Shown: piece by piece, positions 1 to 8,143 of the stretch
Position numbering within the stretch: the stretch's first letter is position 1
How the letters are laid out: every line of letters begins with the position of its first letter
NCBI RefSeq assembly: GCF_014652215.1
Contig: NZ_BMYJ01000014.1
Location: forward strand, 30,158-94,157
Direction of reading: 5' to 3'
DNA length: 64,000 nt
Origin: Neogemmobacter tilapiae
GTDB taxonomy: Bacteria > Pseudomonadota > Alphaproteobacteria > Rhodobacterales > Rhodobacteraceae
Made by a program: the position numbers and the translations under genes
Notes under the pieces: model-generated
What the model was told of the DNA's origin: nothing
What the model saw: only the letters and a program-made list of their open reading frames with translations
The model's database searches: none

Positions 1-76
1 CCGAGACCGGAGGGCGACCATAGCCAATTGCCGCCTCGGCTTGATCGTCGTGTCGATCGTCAAAGCCGTCACTCAT
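1..76 (-). CDS. DUF5681-like protein, N-terminal fragment (runs off window)
   Basis: The ATG at 76 overlaps the stop codon of the upstream DUF5681 gene by 4 bp (ATGA), so the two are probably translationally coupled. Only 25 codons lie in the window. The peptide is acidic at first and ends in IGYGRPPVS. A GYGxPP stretch just before a GQSGNPKGRP block is typical of DUF5681 proteins, so this may be a second family member, but the diagnostic block would lie outside the window. The family is of unknown function and occurs next to terminase and methylase genes in prophage-like regions. Confidence 0.55.
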   Translation of the reverse strand, partial: MSDGFDDRHDDQAEAAIGYGRPPVS

Positions 77-702
77 TTGCGGCGACCTGATGGCCAGACA
101 AGATTGGCGCTGTCGCGGGTGCACCGCAGGATGTTTGTCACATCGCGGCTGTCAAAAGCGGTGGCACTGCGCCGCCGGGCGAGCGCTTGTTGCACGGCCC
201 AAGGTTCCAGCAGGAGCCGCAGCCGCCGTTCTTCGCCAGATCCATAGTAAGAATCGGATGCCCAAGCCGGGTCAGGGCTGGCAATCCCGAGGATCAGCAT
301 GGCAGCATCCGCATTGTCGGGATCAGGGGAGAATTTCAGGGCGATGGGTGTTTGCCCCTTCGTTGCGTTCTGTTTTGCAAACCACGCCTCTCGCTTTCGA
401 ATCCATTTCAACACCTCACGCTCGGCCATGCGCTTGCCCGCAATGGCCTCTTGATAGGTGCGATGTTGCAGCGCCTCTTCCATGGTGATCTCGCGTGGCA
501 CACCGTCGCGCGTCAAGGTGAGCTTGCGGTCGATAATCACGTCCATCGCGGATGGGCGCGGCGGCGGAGCGGGCTTTTTTGGCCGCCCTTTGGGATTGCC
601 ACTCTGACCTTTCTGGAACCGACCGCCGTCGCTCGTCTTTCCATTGGCTTCCGGCGCGCCCTCGGATGCAGCTTCGCGCGGGGGGCGAGAATTTCCTGCC
701 AT
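73..702 (-). CDS. DUF5681 domain-containing protein
   Basis: About 209 aa. The N-terminus carries the hallmark of DUF5681, a basic block reading FQKGQSGNPKGRPKK at about residues 30-44, followed by a charged region that mentions no recognisable catalytic motif. The function is unknown; the family is seen beside phage terminases and DNA methylases. The start chosen is the ATG at 702, preceded by AGGGG at a good distance; a GTG at 711 would add three codons and overlap the methyltransferase stop by 4 bp (GTGA). Either way it is the second gene of a tightly packed leftward unit with the methyltransferase upstream and another DUF5681-like gene downstream. Confidence 0.8.
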   Translation of the reverse strand: MAGNSRPPREAASEGAPEANGKTSDGGRFQKGQSGNPKGRPKKPAPPPRPSAMDVIIDRKLTLTRDGVPREITMEEALQHRTYQEAIAGKRMAEREVLKWIRKREAWFAKQNATKGQTPIALKFSPDPDNADAAMLILGIASPDPAWASDSYYGSGEERRLRLLLEPWAVQQALARRRSATAFDSRDVTNILRCTRDSANLVWPSGRRK

Positions 703-707
703 GCCCT

Positions 708-1973
708 TCACCCCTCAAGCACGGGTGTTCCGCCCGTCAGGGCGGTCCACCGCTCCAGCGCGACATCGACATAGGCCGGATCGATATCGAGACCGCGGAA
801 GCGCCGTCCCGCACGTTCTGCGGCAATCAGCGTCGTGCCGGAACCAAGGAAGATATCCAGAACGAGATCGCCATGGTTCGTGACGTCGCGGATGGCGTCG
901 GCAACAAGGCCGGTCGGTTTGACCGTCGGATGCAGTGCCAGATCCTCGCGGCGGCTGCCGCGCATCGAGTTCACCGAAGCATAATCCCAGACATTGGTGC
1001 GGTTGCGTCCGTGTCGACCAAGTTCCACCTGATTGAGATGCGGTGCGTCGCCAACCCGATAAACAAAGATCAGTTCGTGCTTGGAGCGGTAGAGCGATCC
1101 CATGCCAGCATTCGACTTGTTCCAGACGCAGAGGTTCAGCAGATCGCCATAGATCCCGCGCCCCACCACCGACACATCGTCCATGTGGCGCCAGTCCATA
1201 CAGACAAAATGCACAGCGCCGTTGCGCGACACGTGGGCCGCGGCGCCGAGGGTGTCTGCCAGAAACGCACGGAATTCCGCTTCGGTCATCTCCCCCGAAG
1301 CCATGGCGAATTCCCGGTGGCGGCCCTTGGCATTGGCATGGCCACTGATCTTCACATTGTAGGGCGGATCGAGAAAGGCACAGTCGATCGAGGCCCCATC
1401 CGCCACCACGCGACGCAGAAAGTCTGCGTCCCGTCCGTCCCCGCAGCCAATCCGGTGTTCCCCGAGAATCCAGATATCGCCCTTACGAGTGCGGGGTTTG
1501 GTCGGCACCGCCGGGATCACCTCGTCATCCGGATCATCCTGGCCCTTCAGGATGACGTCGATCTCTCCCGTGGAAAAGCCGGTCAGAACCGGATCAAAGC
1601 TGATGTCCATCGAAGTCAGCGCCGCAAGTTCGCCTTGCAGGATCTCCATATCCCAACCGGCATTGAGCGCGATCTTGTTGTCCGCGAGGCGCAGCGCGCG
1701 CTTCTGATGATCGCTCAGCCCTTCGAGATCGATCACGGGGACCGTGTCCAAGCCCATGGCTTTCGCCGCCAAGAGCCGCCCGTGCCCGGCAATGATGTGC
1801 CCCGCGGCATCGGCGAGGATGGGGTTGGTGAAGCCGAACTCCGCAATCGACGCCTTGATCTGTTCCACCTGCCGCTTGGAGTGGGTGCGGGCATTCTGAG
1901 GATCAGGGACAAGTTCCGCGATTGGGCGATAGCGCACTATAAGGGGATGGGAGATTCCGGAAGAGTTGGGCAT
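708..1973 (-). CDS. ParB-nuclease-domain / DNA methyltransferase fusion
   Basis: About 421 aa. Residues 10-140 form a ParB/Srx-type domain (VPDPQNARTHS, then AGHGR at about 62-66). The C-terminal part is an N4-cytosine/N6-adenine DNA methyltransferase with the catalytic DPPY at about 202-205 before the AdoMet-binding FLGSGTT at about 375-381, the beta-class order. Such solitary ParB-methylase fusions are common in phages and integrative elements of alphaproteobacteria, probably modifying element DNA; no partner restriction enzyme is visible. The start is uncertain: ATG at 1973 lies just before the conserved domain, with in-frame starts also at 2006 and 2105. It is divergent from the DUF3489-DUF2924-recombinase unit. 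Confidence 0.88.
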   Translation of the reverse strand: MPNSSGISHPLIVRYRPIAELVPDPQNARTHSKRQVEQIKASIAEFGFTNPILADAAGHIIAGHGRLLAAKAMGLDTVPVIDLEGLSDHQKRALRLADNKIALNAGWDMEILQGELAALTSMDISFDPVLTGFSTGEIDVILKGQDDPDDEVIPAVPTKPRTRKGDIWILGEHRIGCGDGRDADFLRRVVADGASIDCAFLDPPYNVKISGHANAKGRHREFAMASGEMTEAEFRAFLADTLGAAAHVSRNGAVHFVCMDWRHMDDVSVVGRGIYGDLLNLCVWNKSNAGMGSLYRSKHELIFVYRVGDAPHLNQVELGRHGRNRTNVWDYASVNSMRGSRREDLALHPTVKPTGLVADAIRDVTNHGDLVLDIFLGSGTTLIAAERAGRRFRGLDIDPAYVDVALERWTALTGGTPVLEG

Positions 1974-2323
1974 CCTACAATTCCAAGCGCAAGAGGTCCG
2001 GCTCATTGCACCATAGGGTAGAACAAGGGGCTTCACAACAACTTGGTGGCCATTGGATGATTGGGCCCAAATGGCCAGGCCGTTGCAAGGCAAAGATCCT
2101 CGCAAAGGTGACGTGGTCTGCCCCCAACGCCAGCGTCAGCGTCAGTGCCAGTGCCAGTGCCAGTGCCAATCGAGATCGCGGTTCTCGGACGCCATTGCGT
2201 GAATAGGCGGAACCTTGGACTGGACTTCGCCGCCGAACGGAGCGTTGCTGTTCCCATGCCCGGATTTCCGGGCTTGTCCCGGTACCGGCGGCAAAGGGCC
2301 TCCGGACAATTGGAGGACAAGCA
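1974..2323. other. Divergent intergenic region between methyltransferase and DUF3489 units
   Basis: This 350-bp stretch separates the two divergent units of the mobile module and should hold both promoters. I see the hexamer array at 2131-2168 and short candidate reading frames, but no convincing gene. Several frames are open here only because of the GC-rich repeat. Confidence 0.5.
2131..2168. repeat. 6-bp tandem repeat array (CAGCGT/CAGTGC)
   Basis: Six consecutive hexamers: two CAGCGT then four CAGTGC, followed by a partial CA. The array lies in the divergent intergenic region and is not part of a supported gene. Its copy number may vary by slippage. Confidence 0.85.
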
Positions 2324-2755
2324 ATGATCGGCAAGGTTTCGGTCAACACGACGCAAACGCGTCAGAATAGCCCTCGCGGCAAGCAAGCCACGCCAACAGC
2401 GGCAGGACAAAAGGGGTCACTCGCGAGCGCGTCTCCCGTCACTTCAGGCGCAGATCCCATCGACACAGCCCGTGACACCGGTCCCACAAGCGGCCGCCCA
2501 CTTGCGCAGGCCACGGACGGCCAAACGCCGGTGGACGCGACCGCAGCCTTGGCCCCCGAGACAAAGCTATCCCAGCTGCTTGCCCTGTTGCGCCGTCCCG
2601 AGGGCACGACACTGGCCGAGATGTGCGCTGCGACCGGCTGGCAGGCGCATTCCGTGCGCGGGGCGATGGCCGGCACGCTCAAACGCAAAGGTCATGTCAT
2701 CGCTTCGCAAAAGCTGGAGGATGTGCGCCGCTACCGGATCGAGGTGGTCTCGTGA
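2324..2755 (+). CDS. DUF3489 domain-containing protein
   Basis: 143 aa. The first 80 residues are low-complexity, rich in Thr, Ala and Pro. The C-terminal 55 residues match the DUF3489 pattern: LLRRPEGTTLAEMCAATGWQ, SVRGAMAG, LKRKGH and a final RYRI. This looks like a small winged-helix DNA-binding fold. The gene is first in a three-gene unit (DUF3489, DUF2924, recombinase) that recurs in alphaproteobacterial mobile elements, so the protein probably acts in control or assembly of recombination; this is inference. Confidence 0.85.
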   Translation: MIGKVSVNTTQTRQNSPRGKQATPTAAGQKGSLASASPVTSGADPIDTARDTGPTSGRPLAQATDGQTPVDATAALAPETKLSQLLALLRRPEGTTLAEMCAATGWQAHSVRGAMAGTLKRKGHVIASQKLEDVRRYRIEVVS

Positions 2756-3192
2756 GCCGCGCCGCGCCCCGGGGCAAGGGTCTGCTTTCTGATCTGGAGC
2801 AAACGGTTGAGGCCCTAGCGGGCCTTGACCTCCACGGCCTGCGGGCTGTCTGGCAGCAACAATTCGGATTGCCCCCCAAGCTGCGCTCAACCGATCTGCT
2901 GCGCCACCTGCTTGCTTGGCGCCTGCAAGCCGCGTTCCATGGTGGTCTGGATCGCGAGAGCCGCCGCAGGCTGGCGCGCCGCGGAGCCATCGCCCCGGAG
3001 GGCCAGCATCTTGGGCTCGGCGCAGTCTTGCGGCGCGACTGGCAGGGCCGCCGCATCGAGGCGGTGGTCGAGGCGGAGGGGTTTCGCTGGGAGGGCAAAC
3101 TCTATCCGAGCCTGTCCGCCGTCGCGCGGGCGGTGACGGGCAGTCGGTGGAACGGGCCGCGGTTCTTTGGCCTGCGCGGGGTGCGGCCATGA
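2752..3192 (+). CDS. DUF2924 domain-containing protein
   Basis: 146 aa if started at the GTG at 2752, whose GTGA overlaps the DUF3489 stop. Family features are visible: an N-terminal helix ending in LRAVWQQQFG, a PPKLRSTDLL segment, and a C-terminal block with WEGKLYPSLSAVARAVTGSR, WNGPRFFGL. DUF2924 proteins nearly always precede a large serine recombinase, as here, where the stop overlaps the recombinase ATG (ATGA). A role as a recombinase accessory factor is likely but not shown. The upstream in-frame extension overlaps DUF3489 and was rejected. Confidence 0.85.
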   Translation: MSRAAPRGKGLLSDLEQTVEALAGLDLHGLRAVWQQQFGLPPKLRSTDLLRHLLAWRLQAAFHGGLDRESRRRLARRGAIAPEGQHLGLGAVLRRDWQGRRIEAVVEAEGFRWEGKLYPSLSAVARAVTGSRWNGPRFFGLRGVRP

Positions 3193-4778
3193 AGGCCACC
3201 GTCCGGCGCTGTGCGCTCTATACCCGCAAAAGCACTGAAGAAGGCTTGGATCAGGAGTTTAACTCGCTGGATGCGCAGCGCGAAGCCTGTGCGGCTTATG
3301 TGAAGAGCCAGTCTGGCGAAGGCTGGAAGGCCCTTCCCACGGTCTATGATGATGGGGGCTATTCAGGGGGCACCATGGAACGGCCCGCCCTGCAACAGCT
3401 TCTGGCTGATGTGGCGGCGGGTCGGATCGACGTCATCGTGGTCTACAAGATCGACCGCCTGTCGCGCTCCTTGGCGGACTTCGTGCGCATGGTCGAGATC
3501 TTTGACCGGCATGGCGTGAGTTTTGTCTCGGTGACACAGGCCTTCAACACCACCACCAGCATGGGGCGACTGACGTTGAATGTGCTGCTTTCCTTTGCGC
3601 AATTCGAACGCGAGGTGACGGGCGAACGGATCCGCGACAAGATCGCCGCGTCCAAGAAGAAAGGCATGTGGATGGGCGGCACCTTGCCGCTGGGCTATGA
3701 TCGGCCAGCAACGGGCAGCCGGACCCTGCTTGTGAACGCAGGGGAAGCGGTCCTTGTTCGACACATCTTCGAAAGCTACCTCGCCTCGGCCTCGGTCCAT
3801 GCGCTGGAACGGCAGTTGCAGCAGGAGGGCGTGGTCTCGAAGCGCTGCGTGGCCTCCAGCGGGCAAGTCCGCGGCGGCGTTCCGTTCAGCCGGGGTGCCC
3901 TGTTCCATCTTTTGCGCAACCGCCTCTACCTTGGCGAGATCCCGCACCGCGACATGTGCCACCCCGGTCTTCATGAGGCGATTGTCGAGCCTGCCCTGTT
4001 CGACGCGGTGCAACAGAAACTCGATGCCCATGTTCGGCGCCGCGGCAAAGCGCGGGATACCGTGGCCCATGCCCCGCTGACCGGGCGTATCTTCGATGCC
4101 GACGATCAGGTGATGTCTCCCGCCTTTGCCTATGGCCGGGGTGGCAAGCTCTATCGCTATTATGTCACGGCCTCTCTGCAGCAAGGCGGCAAACGCGAGA
4201 AGGGCGACGAGGCGCTGCGCCGCGTTTCGGCCGCAGCGCTTGAAGCAAGATTGGTCTCCGTTCTGGAACGCCTGCTGCCCGAGCATTCGGGGCCGCACCT
4301 GGACCTGATCATCCGGGTCGAGCTTCACGCCAGCAGTCTTGAACTGCTCTTGCCGATCCGCTGGCTTGCACGCATGCGCGCCCGTCTTTTGCCCGGCGAG
4401 ACGGCCGATGCGGATGCGACGGACCCATCGCAACTGCGACTCTCATTGCCCGTTCGCCTTCGCACTCGGGGTGGCCACACGGAGATCATCGGCGGCGAAC
4501 CTGCTGCGTCCAAGCCCGATCCTGTGCTCATCAAAGCCCTGCGCGCCGCCCATGCCTTGCTGCCCACGGACAGAAACGGCACGCCCATTCTAGAGGCCGC
4601 CCCCGAGTCTTCCTATCAGCGGCGGCTTGTTCGCCTCGCCTTTCTGGCCCCGGATCTGCAGGCTGCGATCCTCGAAGGAAGGCAACCCGCGGACCTGACG
4701 CTCGCCGTCCTGATGGCCGAAGACATGCCCTTGTCTTGGGCGAACCAACGTCAGCGCTTCGGCGCGCGGGTGGATTGA
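3189..4778 (+). CDS. Large serine recombinase (resolvase/invertase superfamily)
   Basis: 529 aa. The resolvase catalytic domain starts at once: LYTRKSTEE gives the nucleophilic Ser at about residue 15, followed by NSLDAQREAC, DDGGYSGGTMERP and the long-helix region YKIDRLSRSLADF and FEREVTGERIRDK. A recombinase domain follows (GTLPLGYD, HLLRNRLYLGEI). Family members cut and rejoin DNA at specific att sites. The ATG at 3189 overlaps the DUF2924 stop; the longer open frame from 2916 runs inside DUF2924 and is not real. It is the probable integrase of this module, intact in length. Confidence 0.93.
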   Translation: MKATVRRCALYTRKSTEEGLDQEFNSLDAQREACAAYVKSQSGEGWKALPTVYDDGGYSGGTMERPALQQLLADVAAGRIDVIVVYKIDRLSRSLADFVRMVEIFDRHGVSFVSVTQAFNTTTSMGRLTLNVLLSFAQFEREVTGERIRDKIAASKKKGMWMGGTLPLGYDRPATGSRTLLVNAGEAVLVRHIFESYLASASVHALERQLQQEGVVSKRCVASSGQVRGGVPFSRGALFHLLRNRLYLGEIPHRDMCHPGLHEAIVEPALFDAVQQKLDAHVRRRGKARDTVAHAPLTGRIFDADDQVMSPAFAYGRGGKLYRYYVTASLQQGGKREKGDEALRRVSAAALEARLVSVLERLLPEHSGPHLDLIIRVELHASSLELLLPIRWLARMRARLLPGETADADATDPSQLRLSLPVRLRTRGGHTEIIGGEPAASKPDPVLIKALRAAHALLPTDRNGTPILEAAPESSYQRRLVRLAFLAPDLQAAILEGRQPADLTLAVLMAEDMPLSWANQRQRFGARVD

Positions 4779-5203
4779 GACCCTGATTCCACTGCGAACC
4801 TCGATCTGATGCGTCACCTGATGCGCTACCTGCTATTCCTGTTAAATCACCTGTATTCGCGTCTTAATCACCCCCCTATCAGGGCTTAAATCGCCTGTTA
4901 TCGGCACGAACAGGAAAGTGATTTTTGACGGTCTAAGCCACGGAAATCACGCCCTTATTCCGAGCGCCCGCGCGAAATCACAAGCAAATGGCCTGTTTTT
5001 GCGCCCGATTTGCAAGTTATTCCCTGTTAACGCCAAACTGCACGGCCCTCTGGACGCGCGGAGACCGGCGTCTGCGCAGGGCCGCAAGCGGCCAGAAACG
5101 GGCGGGGAAGCCTGACGACGAAACCGGGAGTTGCGTGAATTATCCGCCTGTTCCCGTGGCTTGCGCGGACGACGAACGACCGGAGACCAGTAGCAGGGGT
5201 CGG
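4779..5203. other. Non-coding region between recombinase and tRNA-Ser, with degenerate repeats
   Basis: No supported gene. At 4806-4850 there is a run of 12-bp-period units (CTGATGCGTCAC, CTGATGCGCTAC, a shortened unit, CTGTTAAATCAC), and a second TTAAATC(A/G)CCTGT copy at 4886-4898. This part is more AT-rich than its surroundings. It could hold recombinase-binding or attachment sequence at the edge of the element; that is inference from its position. Confidence 0.4.
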
Positions 5204-5293
5204 TGGCGGAGACGAAGGGATTCGAACCCTCGAGACGGTTCCCCGCCTGCACCCTTAGCAGGGGTGTGCCTTCGACCACTCGGCCACGTCTCC
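5204..5293 (-). tRNA. tRNA-Ser (anticodon GCU)
   Basis: The reverse strand reads GGAGACGTGGCCGAGTGG at the 5' end, has the anticodon loop CTGCTAA flanked by CACCC/GGGTG, a long variable arm, the T-loop GGTTCGAATCC, and closes with CGTCTCC. The discriminator G and CCA are encoded. The long variable arm and the GCT anticodon give serine. The 3' end faces the recombinase module. Confidence 0.95.
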
Positions 5294-5343
5294 ACCTGCG
5301 GGAATAGCGGGGCAGGGGACGGACGGCAAGGGTGAAAATCGCC

Positions 5344-6726
5344 TTAGACCGTATGAAGATACAGATCGTAGTCCACATCGCTGACCGTCCGCATCACCCG
5401 CGCATATTCCGCCGCCTTGATGGCGGTAAAGGTCCGGTGCATTTCCTCGCCCAAGGCCGCCTTCAGAAACGCCGACCCTTTCGCCGCCTCAATCGCCCCG
5501 CGCCAATCCATGGGCATCGGCGGGGCATCGGCCCCGTCTTCATAGCCGTTGCCCGTGGTCTCCGGGCCGGGATCAATGCGCCCCGCCATCCCATGCCGCA
5601 GCCCCGCCAGAATGGTCGCTGCCACCAGATAGGGGTTGGCATCCACGCCCGAAGGCCGGTGTTCGATCCGCCGCGCCTTGATATCCCCTGCCGGAATGCG
5701 CAAGGCGACGGAACGGTTGTTGACGCCCCAGGTGGGCGAGACCGGCGCATAGGATTGGCTGGCAAAGCGCCGCCAAGAATTGGCATGCGGCGCCCAGACC
5801 AGCATCGCCTCGCCCATCGTCGCCCGCAGCCCGCCCATCGCGTGCAGGATGGTCTCGTTCCAATCCCCTTCGACCGCCTCCACAAACACATTCCGCCCCG
5901 CCTCATCCGCCAAGGACACATGGAAATGCATCCCCGACCCGGCGTAATCCTCGATCGGTTTCGCCATGAAACAGGCCGTCACCCCATGCGCCCGCGCCTG
6001 CGCCCGCACGATCCGTTTCAGCCGCATCAGATCATCCGCCGCCTGCATCACATCCTTTCGGTAATGCAGCGTCAGCTCATATTGCCCCGGCGCATATTCC
6101 GAAATCATGGTCTCCGCCTGGATCCCCGCCTTCTCCGCCCCTTTGTAGATGTCGCTGAAAAGGGGCAGCATCCCGTGCAGATGGTCCACCGAATAAACCT
6201 CGGTCTTATGGCTGGCCCGTCCGTCCAACACGTCCCGGGCAGGCTGGACGCGGCCATTGCCGTCGCGCTCATTCGCCAGCAGGAAGAATTCCAGCTCGAA
6301 CGCCGCATGGGCTTGCAGGCCTTCGTCGGCCAAGGCCTTGGCCTGTGCGGCCAAAGCGTGGCGCGGGTCGGACAGCATGGGCGTTCCGTCCAGATGATAC
6401 ATCGACATCAAGACTTCGGCGCGGGGCGGGTTGGTGCCGTGCAGGGGCACAAGGGAACCCGGCAAGGGCCAGGCCCGCAGATCGCCATCGCCCTGATCCC
6501 AGATCAGACCGGTTTCATGCACATCCTCGCCGCAGATATCGAGGCCCAGGATCGAGATCGGCAGATGCCGCCCATGGGTATAAAGCCCCATCAGCTCATG
6601 CCGCCGGATGATCTTGCCCCGACCAATGCCGTTGGCGTCATGCAGGACGATATCCACCGCCTCGATTTCCGGGTGGGCGGCCAGAAAGGCTTCGGCTTCG
6701 GCGGGCAGGGCTCCGGTCGGGTTCAT
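5344..6726 (-). CDS. Glutamine synthetase family protein (gamma-glutamyl-amine ligase type)
   Basis: 460 aa, close to the usual length of GS-like ligases. The catalytic beta-barrel features are present: FELEFFL with the metal-binding glutamates near residue 143, GMHFHVSLAD, NRSVALRIP and RIEHRPSGVDANPYL. In this family the enzyme joins glutamate to ammonia or to an amine such as putrescine. The 1-bp spacing to the class III aminotransferase upstream suggests one transcript and a catabolic role (gamma-glutamylated polyamine or amino compound) rather than central nitrogen assimilation. The substrate is not readable from sequence. It could also be annotated as a type III-like glutamine synthetase. 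Confidence 0.85.
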   Translation of the reverse strand: MNPTGALPAEAEAFLAAHPEIEAVDIVLHDANGIGRGKIIRRHELMGLYTHGRHLPISILGLDICGEDVHETGLIWDQGDGDLRAWPLPGSLVPLHGTNPPRAEVLMSMYHLDGTPMLSDPRHALAAQAKALADEGLQAHAAFELEFFLLANERDGNGRVQPARDVLDGRASHKTEVYSVDHLHGMLPLFSDIYKGAEKAGIQAETMISEYAPGQYELTLHYRKDVMQAADDLMRLKRIVRAQARAHGVTACFMAKPIEDYAGSGMHFHVSLADEAGRNVFVEAVEGDWNETILHAMGGLRATMGEAMLVWAPHANSWRRFASQSYAPVSPTWGVNNRSVALRIPAGDIKARRIEHRPSGVDANPYLVAATILAGLRHGMAGRIDPGPETTGNGYEDGADAPPMPMDWRGAIEAAKGSAFLKAALGEEMHRTFTAIKAAEYARVMRTVSDVDYDLYLHTV

Positions 6727-6727
6727 T

Positions 6728-8098
6728 CTATTCTTCCGTCAAGGCGCGGGTCACCGCGTCGAAATTGGCAACTAAGCGGTCGATCTGCGCCGTTGTGGTG
6801 ACTGGCGAGATCAGCATCATGTTGTGGAACGGCGCAATCAGGCTGCCCCGGTTCAAAAGGCCGATATGCAGCGCGGCCTCGAGTTCCGGCTTATGCGCAG
6901 GCCCCGCCTCGGCCCCGTTGCGCAAAGGCCCCGCCGCGCAGATGAATTCCACCCGTGCGCCGACCCGCACCACATGCCACGGCAAGGCGCGCAGGGTGAT
7001 CACGCGGCCAAGGCCCTTGGCCAGACGCGCCGCGCCCTTTTCCATGCGGGCATAATGGGCCGCGGTCATCACCTGCGAAAGGTTCGCCACCAGCGCCGCG
7101 AATTGCAAAGGGTTCGCCGAAAGCGTCGTCCCCATCCCAGAATGGCCCGAGGCCCGCGCCGCATCTGCTGCGCGATAACGGTCCTCCATCGCAGGCGTCA
7201 TGCCCCAGACCGCCGTCGGCAATCCCCCCGCCACGCATTTGCCCACCACGAACATATCGGGGCGCAAGCCATGCACGCGGGTAAAGCCGCCAAATCCCGA
7301 TGAGATCGTATGGGTCTCATCCATGATCAACACCGCGCCATAGCGCGTCGCCAAATCCCGCAGACCCGCATGAAACCCCGCATCCGGCAGCACCATGCAG
7401 GAATTCGTCATCACCGGTTCCGTCAAGATCGCCGCGACATCGCCCTTGGCCAGCGCCGCCTCTACCCCTGCCAGATCGTTGAACTCGCAGGCCACCGCAT
7501 GCAGCGTCAGATCCGCCACTTGCCCCAGCAGCCCCGGCCGGTTCACCGTCTGACCACCCGACAGCGCCACCATCGCATCGTCCACCGTGCCGTGATAACA
7601 GCCGTTGAACACCAGAACCTTATCCCGTCCCGTCACCGCCCGCGCCACACGCAGGGCAAAGCGGTTCGCATCCGTCGCCGTCGTCGCAATCTGCCAGCGG
7701 AAATCGCCAAACACCTGCGAAAGCAAGGCCCCCGCCTGCATCGCCGCCTGCGTCGGCAGCATATAGGTCAGCCCCTTATCCGCCTGCGCCTTGATTGCTT
7801 TGGCTACCGGGCCGGGCGAATGGCCGAACATGCTGCCCGTATCGCCCAGACAGAAATCATCCAAGCTGACGCCATCCACAGCCGTCAGCCGCGCCCCCTT
7901 GGCGTGATCGACCACCAGCGGAAAGGGCAGGGGCCAATCGGCCATCCAATGCATCGGCACCCGGTTCACAAAGGCCCCCGCGCCCGCATCCAGCGCCTGC
8001 CGCGAAACAGGATGGGCCGCCGCAAACACCGCGACCTCAGCCGCGCGGAATGCCGCCAGCTTGCCCCTGTCGATCCCTGCCAGATGGTCCTGCATCAA
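6728..8098 (-). CDS. Class III aminotransferase (PLP-dependent)
   Basis: 456 aa. Fold-type I, class III features: FCLGDTGSMFGHSPGPV near the start, the cofactor-binding MDETHTISSGFGG, and GKCVAGGLPTAVWG with the probable Schiff-base Lys. The overall pattern, including GTTLSANPLQFAAL, resembles glutamate-1-semialdehyde aminomutase, but the pairing with a glutamine-synthetase-like gene 1 bp downstream argues for an omega-amino acid or polyamine aminotransferase. The reaction would move an amino group to a keto acceptor in the cytoplasm. The exact substrate is unknown. Confidence 0.85.
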   Translation of the reverse strand: MMQDHLAGIDRGKLAAFRAAEVAVFAAAHPVSRQALDAGAGAFVNRVPMHWMADWPLPFPLVVDHAKGARLTAVDGVSLDDFCLGDTGSMFGHSPGPVAKAIKAQADKGLTYMLPTQAAMQAGALLSQVFGDFRWQIATTATDANRFALRVARAVTGRDKVLVFNGCYHGTVDDAMVALSGGQTVNRPGLLGQVADLTLHAVACEFNDLAGVEAALAKGDVAAILTEPVMTNSCMVLPDAGFHAGLRDLATRYGAVLIMDETHTISSGFGGFTRVHGLRPDMFVVGKCVAGGLPTAVWGMTPAMEDRYRAADAARASGHSGMGTTLSANPLQFAALVANLSQVMTAAHYARMEKGAARLAKGLGRVITLRALPWHVVRVGARVEFICAAGPLRNGAEAGPAHKPELEAALHIGLLNRGSLIAPFHNMMLISPVTTTAQIDRLVANFDAVTRALTEE

Positions 8099-8143
8099 AG
8101 CCCCCTTGCCGTCAGACGCTTATGCGCAAGAATTTGATCAAAT

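Noticed and set aside
552..2021. 489-codon open frame antisense to the methyltransferase
   Set aside because: The methyltransferase has DPPY and FLGSGTT motifs; the antisense product has none.
5187..5267. Repeated TAGCAGGGGT beside and inside tRNA-Ser(GCU) as a possible att repeat
   Set aside because: Only 10 bp match and one copy falls in the anticodon arm, not the 3' end that integrases use.
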